Shown here: positions 11,618 to 22,955 of the stretch, in pieces
Position numbering within the stretch: the stretch's first letter is position 1
Layout: each line of letters opens with the position of its first letter
NCBI GenBank assembly: GCA_030674185.1
Contig: CM060315.1
Span: 91,139,787 to 91,203,786 of the forward strand
DNA from: Monoplex corrugatus
Lineage: Eukaryota; Mollusca; Gastropoda; Littorinimorpha; Ranellidae
DNA length: 64,000 nucleotides
Reading direction: 5' to 3'
Position numbers and translations under genes: made by a program
The notes under the pieces: model-generated
Databases searched by the model: none
Seen by the model: the letters and a program-made list of their open reading frames with translations, nothing else
Told to the model about the DNA's origin: nothing

Positions 11618-13178
11618 AAAGATGAAGTCAGAAAAAGGTGAAACAGGGAAAAGCTCCAGGACCATACATTATCTCTATAGAAATGAATTAGGTTCTAATT
11701 AAATTTGATATTGCAAAAGCAATAGTCCTCCTAAATGAAATTTATGACACTGGAAACATTCCCAAAGATATGTCAAAATCAAAATTCGTTGCACTCCCAA
11801 CGCAAGCAGGTGTATAGAGTGCGCACTCCATCGTACAAAACAGTTTGCTGAACTAGAGGAACTAGTAATGCCATATACCTCCTAACAACTCTCATAGAAA
11901 GATCATTGCAGTTGAATAAGGATTTGTCTTTATGTTGTCTTGATTATACCAAGGTTTTAAATCGGATGAGACACGAAGAATTGATCAGACAACCGGAAAA
12001 ACTCAATATTGATGGAAAATATCCAAAGGTCTAAGAATAATAATAAATATGTATTTGTCGAAGGGATGGAAACTATTGATGCCATGTGTATCCTGAGAAC
12101 TATCATAGAAAGGTCAGTACAGTTGAATAAGGATTTATATTAATGAGTATACCAAAGCTTTTGAACGGGTAAGACACAAAAACTGATCAACCAACTACAT
12201 GTAGAAAGGCTCAATATTGATGTAAGAATAATCAGAGATATGTATTGGTAACATACTGCAGCAATGAGACTAGGAAATTATACAAACTTTCCAAAATATC
12301 AAAAGAGGGGTTAGGCAGGGTTGTGTTCTGTCACCAGATTTGTTTTCACTTTACAGCGAAACCATCATAAAAAAACCTAGAAGAATGCCCTGGGATAAAA
12401 GGTTGGAGAAAAATTGATACACAACATTTGTTACACAGATGACACTGTGTTAATTGCAGAAAATGAAAGACATGCGAAACCTTGTGAATATAATAGAAAT
12501 AGAAAGCAAAAATAAAGGGCTGGAGCTATATAGCAAGAAGACTAAAGTCATGGTAATCACTAAAAAACAAGAAATCTCCTCATGCAAAATAACAGGAAAT
12601 GGCACAACACTGAGACATGTTGATAAATTTAAATATTTGGGAATGGTCATCTCACCAGACAGCAGATGCACATCAAAAATAGCCAGAAGAATCATCAAGC
12701 CAAAACAGCAACCAAGAAGATGGAACGTTCTTACCAACAAATGCCTATCAATTAATATCAGGAAAAGAATTCTTCTTTAGTGTTATATAGAACCGATACT
12801 GTTATACGGTTGTGAGGCGTAGACAGTCAACATTTCAAAAATTCAAAAATTGAGGCAACTGAAATATTGTTTTTAAAAAGAATGTTTGAGTGTTCCATGG
12901 ACAGCAAAGACAACAAACGAATTACTTTGAAGGAAGCAGAAGCAAGACCATTAATGAAGATGATTAAGAAAAGATAAATCAACATTTATAGGACATGAGG
13001 ACATGTTATGAGGAAAGAGAAATTTGAGCACCTGGTCCAAACAGGAAAGCTGGATGGAAAGAGAACATCAGGTAGACCCACAGAGAAAATATTGGACGGA
13101 CTTGCAGCGTCAATGGATATATTCGTATGGTAGGCCATGATCGTCAACGCCATGCAGCAGGACACATGATGATAATGA
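11618..13178 (+). mobile_element. RTE-clade LINE, copy 3 (decayed, internally duplicated)
   Basis: A strongly diverged RTE copy. It starts near the RT segment GKAPGP and runs through NEIYDTGNIPKDMSK, KGLELYSKKTKVMVITKK and KFKYLGMVIS to a degraded GATGATAATGATCATGATGA tail. Stops and shifts are frequent; the longest open stretch is 12454-12780. A ~190-bp segment of the RT region is present twice in tandem (about 11865-12050 and 12060-12245), each beginning at the GCCATA-TCCT part and running to ATATGTATT. No catalytic box is preserved in frame. Confidence 0.82.
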
Positions 13179-13189
13179 TCATGATGATG

Positions 13190-14231
13190 ACTGGGACCAA
13201 ACAGCAGCAATGAGTAAATAAAATGGTATAAGATTTTTCCCAAAATATAAAAAATAAGGGTTAGACAGGGCGGTGTTCTTTCACAAGTTTTTTTTCATTT
13301 TACAGTAAAACCATCATGAGGAACCTAGAAGAATGATCTGGCATAAAGGTTGGAGGAAAAATAATAGATTTGTTATGCTGGAGGAAAAAGTTATAAGCAA
13401 TATTCATTTTGCAAATGACACCGTTCTAATTGCAGAAAATGAAAACAACAAAAACAACTAAAAACTAAACACACACAAAACACACACACACCTAGAAAAT
13501 ATTTTAAAAACAGAAGTAGAAAGCAGAAGTAATGGGCTGGAGCTAAATAGCAAGCAGACTGAAATCATGGTATTCAGTAAAACACATGAAACCTCTTCAT
13601 GTAAAATAACATCCGATGGCATAACATTGAGACAAGGTGATAACTGGGAACAGTCATCTCACCAAACAGTGGATGCACATAAGAAGTACCCAGCAGTATT
13701 GGCCCAGCTGAAACAGCATTCGAGAAAATGAAAAAGTGTTCTTACCAACAAACGCCTATCAATTTACATCAAACGAGAGTTTTCAAGTGTTATATTAATT
13801 TAAACCAATACTATTGTGTGGCTATGAAGCGTGGACAGTCAACACGCAAAGTGAGAACAAGATTGAGGCAGTTCAAATGTAGTTAAGTTTCTAAGAAGAA
13901 TGTTAAGAGTTCCATGGACAGCAAAAACAAACAAACAAACAAACAAAAAAACAAATGAGACAGTCTTCAAAGAGGCAAACACAAAACGAACATTACTGAA
14001 GAAGATTAAGAAAAGACAAGCAACAATCATAGGACAGTTTATGAGGCAAGAGAGCATCTAGACACAACAGGAAAGTTGGAAGGAAAAAGAGCACCAGGCA
14101 AACGAAGGGAGAAAATATTGGACAGATCTGTGAAGTGAATGAAGAAGAAAGTGTGGAAGATGTACTTGCAGTGTGAAAAAATTGATTTGTATGAAGGGTC
14201 ATGATCGCCAGCACTAAGTGGCAGGACACAA

Positions 14232-14264
<33 letters not shown>

Positions 14265-14265
14265 A

Positions 14266-14303
<38 letters not shown>

Positions 14304-14304
14304 A
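13190..14304 (+). mobile_element. RTE-clade LINE, copy 4 (decayed, long GAT tail)
   Basis: A second diverged RTE copy placed directly after copy 3 in head-to-tail order. It begins at the RT segment before GCVLS and proceeds to the C-terminal region (FLRRMLRVPWTAK equivalent near 13890), with many indels and stops. An inserted CA-rich, A-rich patch lies at 13455-13495. The tail is an expanded (GAT)n run at 14231-14303, much longer than in other copies. Low-complexity His- and Ser-rich frames on the minus strand are by-products of this tail. Confidence 0.8.
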
Positions 14305-14369
14305 CAGATGCATATGTCATTACAATGTAGCCAGTGACAGACTCACACAAATGTAAGATACAAAGCGCA

Positions 14370-14550
14370 TTTGCTAGAAATCACCTCAGGACCTAGCCAG
14401 CCCATGAGTTTGTGTTCAGGCTTAAGGCTTGTGCCATGATCATTTTGATCGTCTCCTTCAAATGGCACCTGTGGTCTCGGGGCATATGAAACTCATTCCG
14501 AGCACGGACATGTTCATCTTGAGAAACTGAAATGAAAACTGAAATCAAGG
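14370..14550 (-). repeat. dispersed repeat D, copy 1
   Basis: Read on the minus strand it shares GTTTCAGTTTCTCAAGA, ACACAGGTGCCA-like, ATGATCATGGCACAAGCCT and TTAAGCCTG blocks, in order, with 28800-28990 and 40708-40820. The family looks SINE-like or like a LINE 3' end. No coding potential. Confidence 0.55.
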
Positions 14551-15044
14551 ACAATATCAACGATTCGCAACATTGAAAACAAATTTCATACAGTGTGAGA
14601 AGTTCCTGAGAAACGCGTACATCTTTTCCAAAAGTCCTGATTTTAAGTAATTTTCGTGTCCACGTGACCTTGGCCTTATGCAATTCTCCCTCCAAATTCA
14701 TGCCTTGTCGAATCCAAATCGAGCCACACCATTGACCCAAATTTACTAATGATCCATCCAGTAACACATAAGAACATTTTGCCGATAATTATTTGGTACA
14801 TACAGACAGCCATACAACAACAACTGGAAAAAAAAACATATATTGTCAAGTCAATATAAACCTTGAAGACCTTTATTTAAAAGGCAAGAAAGACAAACAA
14901 CAAAACGAAACCATATATTGTTTAATTGATGTAAAATTTTTGTAGGCCTTCTTGACTTAGAAGGCAGGACAGACAGACACAAAACAAAACCATACATTGT
15001 CAAATCAATATAAACTTTGCAGGCCTTCTTGGCAAGACAGACAA
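14551..15044. other. unassigned, with ~70-bp direct repeats
   Basis: About 14835-15040 contains three related segments (AAACCATATATTGT / CATACATTGTC, TCAATATAAAC, GGCCTTCTTG, AGGCAAGA-GACA) spaced roughly 75-80 bases, just before the CA microsatellite. Otherwise nothing was recognised. Confidence 0.45.
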
Positions 15045-15045
15045 A

Positions 15046-15110
<65 letters not shown>

Positions 15111-15205
15111 CACACACACTCACACACACATACACACACATACACACACACACACCGCACACACATACACGCATGCACGCACAAACGCACACACGCTCAC
15201 ACGCA
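15045..15205. repeat. (CA)n microsatellite
   Basis: A pure CA run at about 15047-15108, followed by imperfect CA/CACG repeats. Confidence 0.95.
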
Positions 15206-15428
15206 CACGCGAATGAACACAGGCGCACACATATCCCTTCTGGATAATAAGAATATTCTTCTTTTTTTCCAATTACAATGGAGGATAATTACAAAAGAAT
15301 TGCTCTCAGTATCACATTCAACCTAGATTATCCAGAAAATGTCCTTGAATACAGCCATCTATACTACAGTGTAGAAAATGCCACTACACACTGTTTAACA
15401 AACCAACTGATACAGTAATTAAGGTACC

Positions 15429-15590
15429 CCAGACTGTTATTTGTCTTGTTATAACACAGAACAACTCCCCAGACTGTTATTTGTCTTGTTATAACACAGA
15501 ACAACTCCCAGACTGTTATTTGTCTTGTTATAACACAGAACAACTCCCCAGACTGTTATTTGTCTTGTTATAACACAGAACAACTCCATA
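15429..15590. repeat. 40-bp minisatellite, 4 units
   Basis: Four nearly identical units (CCCCAGACTGTTATTTGTCT then TGTTATAACACAGAACAACT) lie immediately downstream of the stop codon of receptor copy A, in the region where its 3' UTR would be. It is unrelated in sequence to the 40-bp array at 6475. Confidence 0.95.
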
Positions 15591-15596
15591 CTGTAA

Positions 15597-16007
15597 TCAT
15601 TTACTGCCATGCAAATCAGCATGGGATTCCAGCCACTTTAACAGTTCTGTCTCTTGGGATTTTCTTCGTCTTTCTGCCAGTGTGTTAAATGTATATACAA
15701 AAGGATTTAGAGCAGAGTTCAAGGGCAGTACAAAGACAGCCAAAGCAGCATTTACTTCTCCAGGGATGGGAATGCCAGCCAATGCCAAAACTCCACACAA
15801 TCCAATAGGAAACCAGCACATGAAGTCTGTTACAGCCACAGTGATCAACCGCTGAGCTATGGTCATGTCTCGTGATGCTTTAGTTGTGTTAGTTCTTAGT
15901 GCATTCTTCTGTATTGACCAATAGATAAACGCTTGGCCAGTTGAGATCAGCATAAACAGAATGAAATTAAAGACGATCAGAACACCAAAGGAATAAAATT
16001 GTCCTTT
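15597..16007 (-). CDS. copy A block: TM5-TM7 and C-tail
   Basis: The frame continues from the previous block through TM5 (VFNFILFMLIS), TM6 (ITVAVTDFMCWFPIG, containing the CWFP-type toggle motif) and TM7 with NPFVY, the NPxxY motif. A short cytoplasmic tail (ERRRKSQ, LLKWLESH) ends at a TGA at 15597. Normal receptor features persist despite the upstream shifts, which points to recent decay or sequencing error more than ancient pseudogene status. Confidence 0.78.
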   Translation of the reverse strand, partial: KGQFYSFGVLIVFNFILFMLISTGQAFIYWSIQKNALRTNTTKASRDMTIAQRLITVAVTDFMCWFPIGLCGVLALAGIPIPGEVNAALAVFVLPLNSALNPFVYTFNTLAERRRKSQETELLKWLESHADLHGSK

Positions 16008-16609
16008 AAAAAATTACGAGTGACTGGGAGTGGAATACATATACCTGTCTGACTGTAGAATTCCCAGTGTGATGTCATTGGAAGTAAAGGCAATAAGGCA
16101 ACAAGCCAACCAACAAGCCAAGTCAACAGACAAGCTACTGCTGCTGATGTTCTCTCAAATCGCAAGGTGCTGAATGGAAAGTGAAGGACAATGAAACGGT
16201 CCAGAGTAATGAGCCATATGGTCAGAGCTGATACTTCACTTGACAACAAAGACAGAAAACCAGCAACTTTACAGGCCACACTGCTTGTCCATGTGTCATC
16301 ATAGTAACGATATCTACCACGGAACAGTTCATCAGCCACACCAATAATAGCAATATAGACACCCATTAGAAAGTCAGCCATGGTCAGGTTGGTGACAAAC
16401 ACACTGAAGCCACTTGAAGACGCTTTCTTGTTTGCGCACAAACGTACAACAAAAGAGAATATGTTACCTATCACTGACAGACAGCTGATCAGCCACAGAA
16501 ACACTCGGTACATTGCTGATTGAAGTAAATCTTCGCAGGATGAAATTTCGTCTCTGGGGGAATAGCAAAACATTTCATCAAAGTTATTGGCAATATGTCT
16601 TTGCAGCAC
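16008..16609 (-). CDS. copy A block: TM1-TM4 of 7TM domain
   Basis: Open block encoding the first four membrane helices of a rhodopsin-type receptor. TM1 contains GNIFSFVV, TM2 has the LTMADFLMG signature with the conserved Asp, and TM3 starts at the conserved disulfide Cys (CKVAGF) and ends in LDRF, the DRY-equivalent motif. TM4 has the conserved Trp (LTWLVGW). The second disulfide Cys is in the following loop (GICIPL). The key signalling residues are intact here. The frame then runs into a shift at a TTTAAAAAA run near 16008, after which TM5 continues in another frame. Confidence 0.8.
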
Positions 16610-18109
16610 AATTTGTAATTCAATGTTGATATGATTTGGAGATGGAAAAGATCTTTGAATATATCAGGTGGAAATGTTTTCACAGGACTACCTTCCATGT
16701 ATAAAGCTGTTAACTTTGGTGTAAATTGAAAACCACCAGTGCTGATAGTATTGATAGAAGTAAACGTTAAATTCAGTTTTTTCAATTTCAAGAACTTGAC
16801 AACACTTTGGTGTCAAACATTGTCAGTGTCGTATATGACAGATCAATTGTTGTGAGTGCACTTTGCAGAAATCAGAGGAGGGATCAGAGTAAAGTGAGGT
16901 GATAGGATTGTTGGACAGGGACAGTGTTGTAGATTGTCTAAACCAACAAAACAAGTCATGTTGAGATGCTGTAATTTGTTACCAGTGAGATCTAGAATTT
17001 GTAAGTTGGGCAACTTCATGTTGAAGAAGACAGACAAAGAACAGTTGGCAAGAATGAGACTAATAAGATAGGTATGATCAGCCATATCGGAAAGACTCAT
17101 TCCTGTACCTGTGACATCCAAGTAACGGAGCTGTGGAAAGAGGTGAACAAAGAAAAGGCTGATGGCAGAGAAATGTGTGACCTTGACACAGACAGCCTTC
17201 AGGACAGATCACATAACATGACATTTCATCATCATACTGTGGGCAGTGAGGCCAGCCATCACACAGGTGGTCACCATGTAGACATATTTTGGAAGTCATG
17301 CATCGAAAGAATCCTGGACAGGTCAATTCATGACATCCCTCTTCGTCCTCATGGCCTAGACAGTCGTACATTCCATTGCATCGTGTGTAGACAGGCAGGC
17401 AGTCATTGAACTTACCCAGACAACGGTAGTGGCTGTCAGGACAGGATTCATTGGACTTTATTGGGGTTGAAATGAAAATGTTGATACCATCAAAATCGAT
17501 GATAACAGGAGATGGAAAAACTGGTACCCAGTCAATTTCCTTTATTTGTAGTTAAAACAGTTCAGCTCATCTGATTCATCGAGACAATGGAACATTCGGT
17601 CACAGACATCATCATAGGACACACACTGACCATTATCACAGGGAAACATTAAGACACAAGCAGGATGTTTACAGAAGGACTCATCATTTCCATCATGACA
17701 GTCATCTAGAAAATCACATACCAGTGTGTATGACAGCGTAGAGACGTCATTATCACAGGTAAATAGAGGAACAAAAGTGATGTGATCAGTTGTTGGGTCA
17801 AACCCACCACGCGTGTGTGACAAGTGATTAGAAAAAGTACAAGAGTATGTATGATCTTGACCACACACGTCATACTGGAGTGAACCACACGATAGAAATT
17901 GTGTGTCACGTGACCATCAGGGCAGGTCATCAGAGATTGGTGTGTGTGGATAGGAAAAGGGGTCCTGGTCAACGTTATTTCTTGCATAGGGTGGTGGGTC
18001 TTATTTATCCCAAATTCACACATTACACAGCTGTGATAAGCGTAATGATTACAGACATGTGCCTCAAAGTGATCGTTGGAACCAGAGATGCATACAGGTA
18101 TCTCATCTT

Positions 18110-18933
18110 TCAGATCTTGCCGTTTATCTCGATACAGAACAGAATGGTAAAGAACGGTCCTGTCTTCACTGATGAGTTCTTTCTATACATGTTGGGAAAC
18201 GACTCGTTGCCAATGGTCAAGCTGACCCAAAACTTGTCAGGGAGATATAAATACGGACTGGTTAAATTGTCAACTATTCCTGACCAGTGCTGCTCACATT
18301 TTGGAATGCCAGCCATACCTCCCAAAGAGTTGCAGTTGTTGCTCACTAGATTCGTAGCAACAAATTTGTAGCAATGGTTACATAACGCCACCAAACCCTG
18401 ACAGTCAGGACTACTGAAGGGACAGTGTTCTTTTTCATCCTGTCCATCTTCACAATGTGTTCTCAGGTTACAGTCCAGGTGATGCTGAAAGCTGGAATAA
18501 TGATCAACAGAACAGTTGAACAGTCCACTGGGTAACGTTGGAGGTGTTTGACGTTTAGAGTGAAAGGAAAAAAACAGTCTGAAACACTGTACGTCCAGAC
18601 AGCCTTCGTTGTTGTATACAACTGTGAGTGCTGGGATGTGGAACACATGGACATAATGCCCATGTTCATAGACGTACCACTCCAAGTCACGACATCCAGT
18701 ATTGCTGATTGCATACAGTTCGATCTGTACACGTCTAAAATACTTCACCATTTTTCTCAGACTGATCATAATGACAAGTCCATTTGGGACAGAGATACTT
18801 GTGTTCATGTGAAAAGCATACTCAATGGATTGTGTATCGTAATTCCCTTTTGGTGTGATAAAACCTGATAACGGTGATGTCTTCACCACCAACAGGAGGT
18901 CTTCAGGCAAAGAATCATTTCCTGAAACCCAGC
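18110..18933 (-). CDS. copy A block: CUB-like, LDLa, start of lectin-like domain
   Basis: Open block of about 270 codons. Codons 10-118 fit a CUB-like beta-sandwich (SPLSGFITPKGNYD at the start, LFFSFH at the end). Codons 125-162 fit an LDLa (FNCS, CNLRTHCEDGQDEKEHC). Then CPFSSPDCQG links to a C-type-lectin-like domain beginning CYKFVATN. The rest of that domain continues in another frame after a shift at about 18110. The 5' boundary is set at a possible splice acceptor, because no in-frame ATG fits the domain start. CUB domains bind proteins or glycans outside the cell. The assignment rests on pattern only. Confidence 0.6.
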
Positions 18934-19035
18934 CAGCACCCCAATAGACACAACAACTACAAAACTATGAAATTGCCCCCTGGACCAATCAATCATCCCA
19001 GCAACCTACCCATCCCAAAACCAAAAACTAATAAA

Positions 19036-19036
<1 letters not shown>

Positions 19037-19089
<53 letters not shown>

Positions 19090-19190
19090 CAGACAGACAG
19101 ACCGATACAGAGACAGAGAGAGAGACAGACAGAGACAGAGACAGAGAGACAGATAGACATAGAGAAAGACAGAGATAGAGACAGAGAGTA
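19037..19190. repeat. (GA)n and GACA-type microsatellite
   Basis: Pure GA repeats at 19038-19082, then AGACAGACAG and GAGACA variants. The sequence lies between receptor copy A and the 44-bp array. Confidence 0.95.
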
Positions 19191-19289
19191 TACTGTGCAA
19201 CATTTATTTCAAAGGCAATAGGGTTTATTCTCTTACAGCACGTTTTAGCATTCAGTGACCTTATGACTTCCAGATGGATTGAGCTGTAA

Positions 19290-20208
19290 TATTTCCTATG
19301 CTGTGTTCCTTAAGGAGTTTAGACGAGTTGTACTGTTTCCTGTGCTCTGTGCCTTCAGGAGTCCTAACGAGTTCTTTTCCTAGCTGTGCGCCTTCAAAAG
19401 TGTTCTATACTCTGTGCTCTCTGTCTTCAGCAGTTCTAATGAGTTGTACTGTTTCCTGTGCTCTGTGCCTTCAGGAGTTCAAATGAGTTGTACTGTTTCC
19501 TGTGCTCTGTGCCTTCAGGAGTTCAAATGAGTTGTACTGTTTCCTGTGCTTTGTGCCTTCAGGAGTTTAAATGAGTTGTACCATTTCCTGTGCTCTGTAC
19601 CTTCAGGAATTAAATGAGTTGTACTGTTTCCTGTGCTCTGTGCCTTCGGGAAATTAAATGAGTTGTACTATTTCCTGTGCTGTGTGCCTTCAGGAGTTTA
19701 AATGAGTTGTACTATTTCCTGTGCTGTGTGCCTTCAGGGGTTCAAATGAGTTGTACTATTTCCTGTGCTCTGTGCCTTCAGGAGTTCTGATGAGTTGTAC
19801 TATTTCCTGTGCTGTGTGCCTTCAGGAGTTTAAATGAGTTGTACTATTTCCTGTACTGTGTGCCTTCAGGAGTTTAAATGAGTTGTACTATTTCCTGTGC
19901 TGTGTGCCTTCATGAGTTTAAATGAGTTGTACTATTTCCTGTACTGTGTGCCTTCAGGAGTTTAAATGAGTTGTACTATTTCCTGTACTGTGTGCCTTCA
20001 GGAGTTTAAATGAGCTATACTATTTCCTGTGCTGTGTGCCTTCAGGAGTTCTGATGAGTTATACTGTTTCCTGTGCTGTGTGCTTTCAAAAGTTTTAATG
20101 ACTTGTTCCATCCTCTGTGTTCTATGTCGTTAGGAGTTCTAATGAGTTGTACAATGTTCTGTGTTGTGTGAGTTCAGCAGTTCTTGTGAGTTGTACAGTA
20201 TAGTGCAT
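19290..20208. repeat. 44-bp minisatellite, left array, ~20 units
   Basis: Period of 44 with landmarks GAGTTGTACTATTTCCTGTG, TGTGTGCCTTCAGGAG and TTTAAAT. Related to the array at 21370-22140 (same period and TGTACTATTTCCTGTG core), from which it is separated by the insertion at 20213-21349. Confidence 0.95.
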
Positions 20209-20212
20209 TGTG

Positions 20213-21349
20213 TGTAAAACCATGCTAAGGTTTGAACAAAAACACTAGAGAACCCCACCCAGACAACACAACACACCAAACTCGACTCCAGAGAGGACGT
20301 GGTTGACAAAAATGAAGTCTGTTTTATTTGCAAGCTAGTATTATATATACAATTTTGCTTATTGTTTTTTTTTAAGTTCACCTTCACACTTAAGGAAGCT
20401 CCCTCATTGAATTTTGGCACTTCCTGAGGAGTACAGGTAACAAGCAGTGGACGAGTCAAGCAGCCAGTACACCCACGACGTACGTCAGAACATTCTCCAG
20501 TACATGGTACACCTTGGAAGTACAATGTCTAATTCCATCACTCTCACTTCACACTCACAGTAAAAACCTTACTGTGATCAGCAATGTACAATACAAACAC
20601 AAATACAATTCTAGAATAAACAGATGCCTAACAACAACGTGGACAATTCACAGAGACACAAACTACGGACAATACACAACCTTGACCAGGATGCCCCTTT
20701 AACCTTCTACCCGGTGTGGATGACCAGAGGTCTGTAACAGACACATACAGGACAAAATAAACAGATGGACAGGACGGCACAGTAAGACCTTCACTCTCTG
20801 CCAGGCGTGGACAACCTTCTTGTCTGCATACATCCAATTAATGAGCTCTGCTTTCGATATCAGTCCATCTACAACAAGGGCTTTCTGTCAGACTAACTGA
20901 CAAACAGACGACCCACTTACCACTCTCCTGTGCAGAAGCAGCCTAGCTCTCCTCATCTTAACAACAGCTAGTCTATCTCTCATAGATCAAAGCTTATAGA
21001 GCTGATATGACTCCGAATCTACAAGGTGCTCAAGAATCACACGCAACACGATAACAAGATTTTATGACATATGCGAGGGTAAGTACATGTATACATGTAC
21101 ACACACATATACACATGCACACGCGCGCGCGCTCACCAAACACACAAAGACGCACACATACCCAAACCTACACCATATACATATAGCAATAAACAGCAAA
21201 AGCTGAGCTCGCCCATGCTTCAGACGGAACACGCAGTTAAATAAACTAAACGTGTCCTGTGTTTTATACACGGTCAACGAGACAACAATGAATCAACAGC
21301 TTAAAACTAAAAAAAGAAGTAGACAAGATTCATATCGAATCCTGCTACA
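20213..21349. mobile_element. candidate solo LTR or unknown insertion splitting the 44-bp array
   Basis: A 1137-bp segment with no 44-bp units is bounded by TGTAAAACC on the left and TGCTACA on the right, satisfying the TG...CA rule. Flanking TGTG at 20209-20212 and 21350-21353 could be a 4-bp target-site duplication, though low complexity weakens this. Inside are several AATAAA motifs, two similar AACAGATG-containing stretches (20615-20840) and a minus-strand 128-codon frame with no recognised domain. The orientation is not determined. Confidence 0.4.
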
Positions 21350-21369
21350 TGTGCGTCTGTGACACTATG

Positions 21370-22140
21370 TGCCTTCAAATGTTCTTATGAATTCTTCTCT
21401 TTCCTGTATTGTGTGCCTTCATGAATACTCATGAATTGTACTATTTCCTGTGTTGTGTGGCTTCCTGTGATGTGTGCCTTCATGAATTTCTCATGAATTG
21501 TACTATTTCCCTGTGTTGTGTGGCTTCCTGTATGTGTGGCTTCATGAATACTCATAAATTGTACTATTTCCTGTGTTGTGTGGCTTCCTGTGATGTGTGG
21601 CTTCATGAATACTCATAAATTGTACTATTTCCTGTGTTGTGTGCCTTCATGACTACTCATGAATTGTACTATTTCCTGTGATGTGTGCCTTCATGAATAC
21701 TCATGAATTGTACTATTTCCTGTGTTGTGTGCCTTCATGAATACTCATGAATTGTACTATTTCCTGTGATGTGTGCCTTCATGAATACTCATGAATTGTA
21801 CTATTTCCTGTGATGTGTGCCTTCATGAATACTCATAATTGTACTATTCCCTGTGTTGTGTGGCTTCTGTGATGTGTGGCTTCCTGTGATGTGTGGCTTC
21901 CTGTGATGTGTGGCTTCCTGTGATGTGTGGCTTCCTGTGATGTGTGGCTTCCTGTGTTGTGTGGCTTCCTGTGATGTGTGCTTCCTGTGATGTGTGGCTT
22001 CCTGTGATGTGTGGCTTCCTGTGATGTGTGGCTTCCTGTTTGTGTGGCTTCCTGTGATGTGTGGTTCATGAATACCCATGAATTGTACTATTTCCTGTGT
22101 TGTGTGGTTCATGAATACCCATGAATTGTACTATTTCCTG
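21370..22140. repeat. 44-bp minisatellite, right array, with 17-bp sub-repeat
   Basis: Units carry GAATTGTACTATTTCCTGTG, TTGTGTGCCTTCATGAATAC and TCAT. Between about 21860 and 22065 a 17-base internal piece, CTTCCTGTGATGTGTGG, has expanded to about 12 copies. Same family as 19290-20208. Confidence 0.93.
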
Positions 22141-22955
22141 CTGGTACCATATTCTGTGTTGTGTGCCTTCAAAGCTCTCATAAATTTGCACTATTTTCAC
22201 TGTTGGATGCTTTTAAAACTGTTTGAAATAGTCAGGTCTTAATGAACAGGTACTTGCAGAAGAAGATCAACATATCACAAAACAGTACATCTATTTAGGA
22301 AAAAGAAAGCGTGCGTCCACTGAATTTACGTACCCACGTCTCATTTTCTCCACAAATTAAATCAAAGCATCTGGTTGCATCCACAAGGCCTCTTTCTGAC
22401 AAAAGGGAATAGATGCAGTCTTGCTGAGTTTGGCCACATTACCCACCCTAACATACAAACCAACACCATCCAACGAAGGAAGTGTACACGAGGTGGGTGA
22501 ACAGATGTGTTTCTGACCTCAAGGAACAGACCAACCTCAGCATGCTCCATCTGTTTGCAGCCATGAAGGATTACGTCTACTGCTAGATCTTGTTTATTGC
22601 TACATCCAGGAAGGATCCCATCTATTGCTAGTTCCTTTGAAGATCCACCTACAGCTAGTTCCATCAATTTCACACCTCTCAATGACCACACCTGTTCTAG
22701 GACTTCATGATGACCAGTCAAAGGAGAGGTTCTTGGAGCTTGTAACAGACAGAAACTGGTATCGAATTAGACAGCAAGAAAGAGCTGTTGTTAGTACCAG
22801 TGTCTTCACAAGATAAATGAGACAGAACAAACTTATCTGACTACAATTCTATTTTGGGCACATAGAAAACTTAGAGACCATTGAAAATCATGAAAAAATC
22901 AGCATCACTGCACAGAGAAGTTCAATCTGAACTCCAGCAAACTACAGACAAGTCC
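22141..22955. other. unassigned sequence
   Basis: A minus-strand 119-codon frame (22362-22721) has no recognised domain. Its forward strand contains three loosely similar ~30-base segments around 22560-22660 (CTATTGCTAG, CTACTGCTAGAT, CTACAGCTAG). Confidence 0.35.

Larger units (their letters stand above)
15597..18933 (-). pseudogene. GRL101-like LDLa/LRR GPCR, copy A (frameshifted)
   Basis: Relic of a large cell-surface receptor resembling Lymnaea GRL101 (LDLa modules, leucine-rich repeats, rhodopsin-family 7TM). In order from the 5' end on the minus strand it shows a CUB-like domain, an LDLa, a C-type-lectin-like domain, several LDLa modules (CDFLDDCHDGNDESFC, CDRMFHCLDESDELNC, CNGMYDCLGHEDEEGC, CDGWPHCPQYDDEMSC), an LRR N-cap (CPEGCLCQGHTFLC), about six LRRs and seven membrane segments ending in NPFVY. 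The homology is contiguous and shows no intron, but I count about nine one-base frame changes (near 18110, 17898, 17555, 17125, 16930, 16865, 16800, 16590 and 16008), mostly at homopolymers. No start codon or signal peptide was found. A possible splice acceptor (TTTCAG, about 18934-18939 read in reverse) suggests an upstream exon. Either it is a pseudogene or the assembly carries indel errors. Confidence 0.85.

Noticed and set aside
13993..14350. Poly-His and poly-Ser proteins on the minus strand
   Set aside because: They come from the (GAT)n tail of RTE copy 4.
17074..17409. Plus-strand 111-codon open frame
   Set aside because: It is antisense to the LDLa/LRR part of receptor copy A, whose Cys pattern clearly belongs to the minus strand. 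Plus-strand frames at 17847, 18548, 24364 and 25211 are rejected for the same reason.
19006..19221. Ser/Leu or Arg/Glu-rich proteins
   Set aside because: They come from the (GA)n microsatellite.
20139..20525. Cys-containing minus-strand open frame as a gene
   Set aside because: It spans the edge of a minisatellite and the LTR-like insertion, and has no recognisable domain.
22362..22721. Minus-strand 119-codon open frame as a receptor exon
   Set aside because: It lies between the two receptor copies but shows no CUB, LDLa or signal-peptide pattern.
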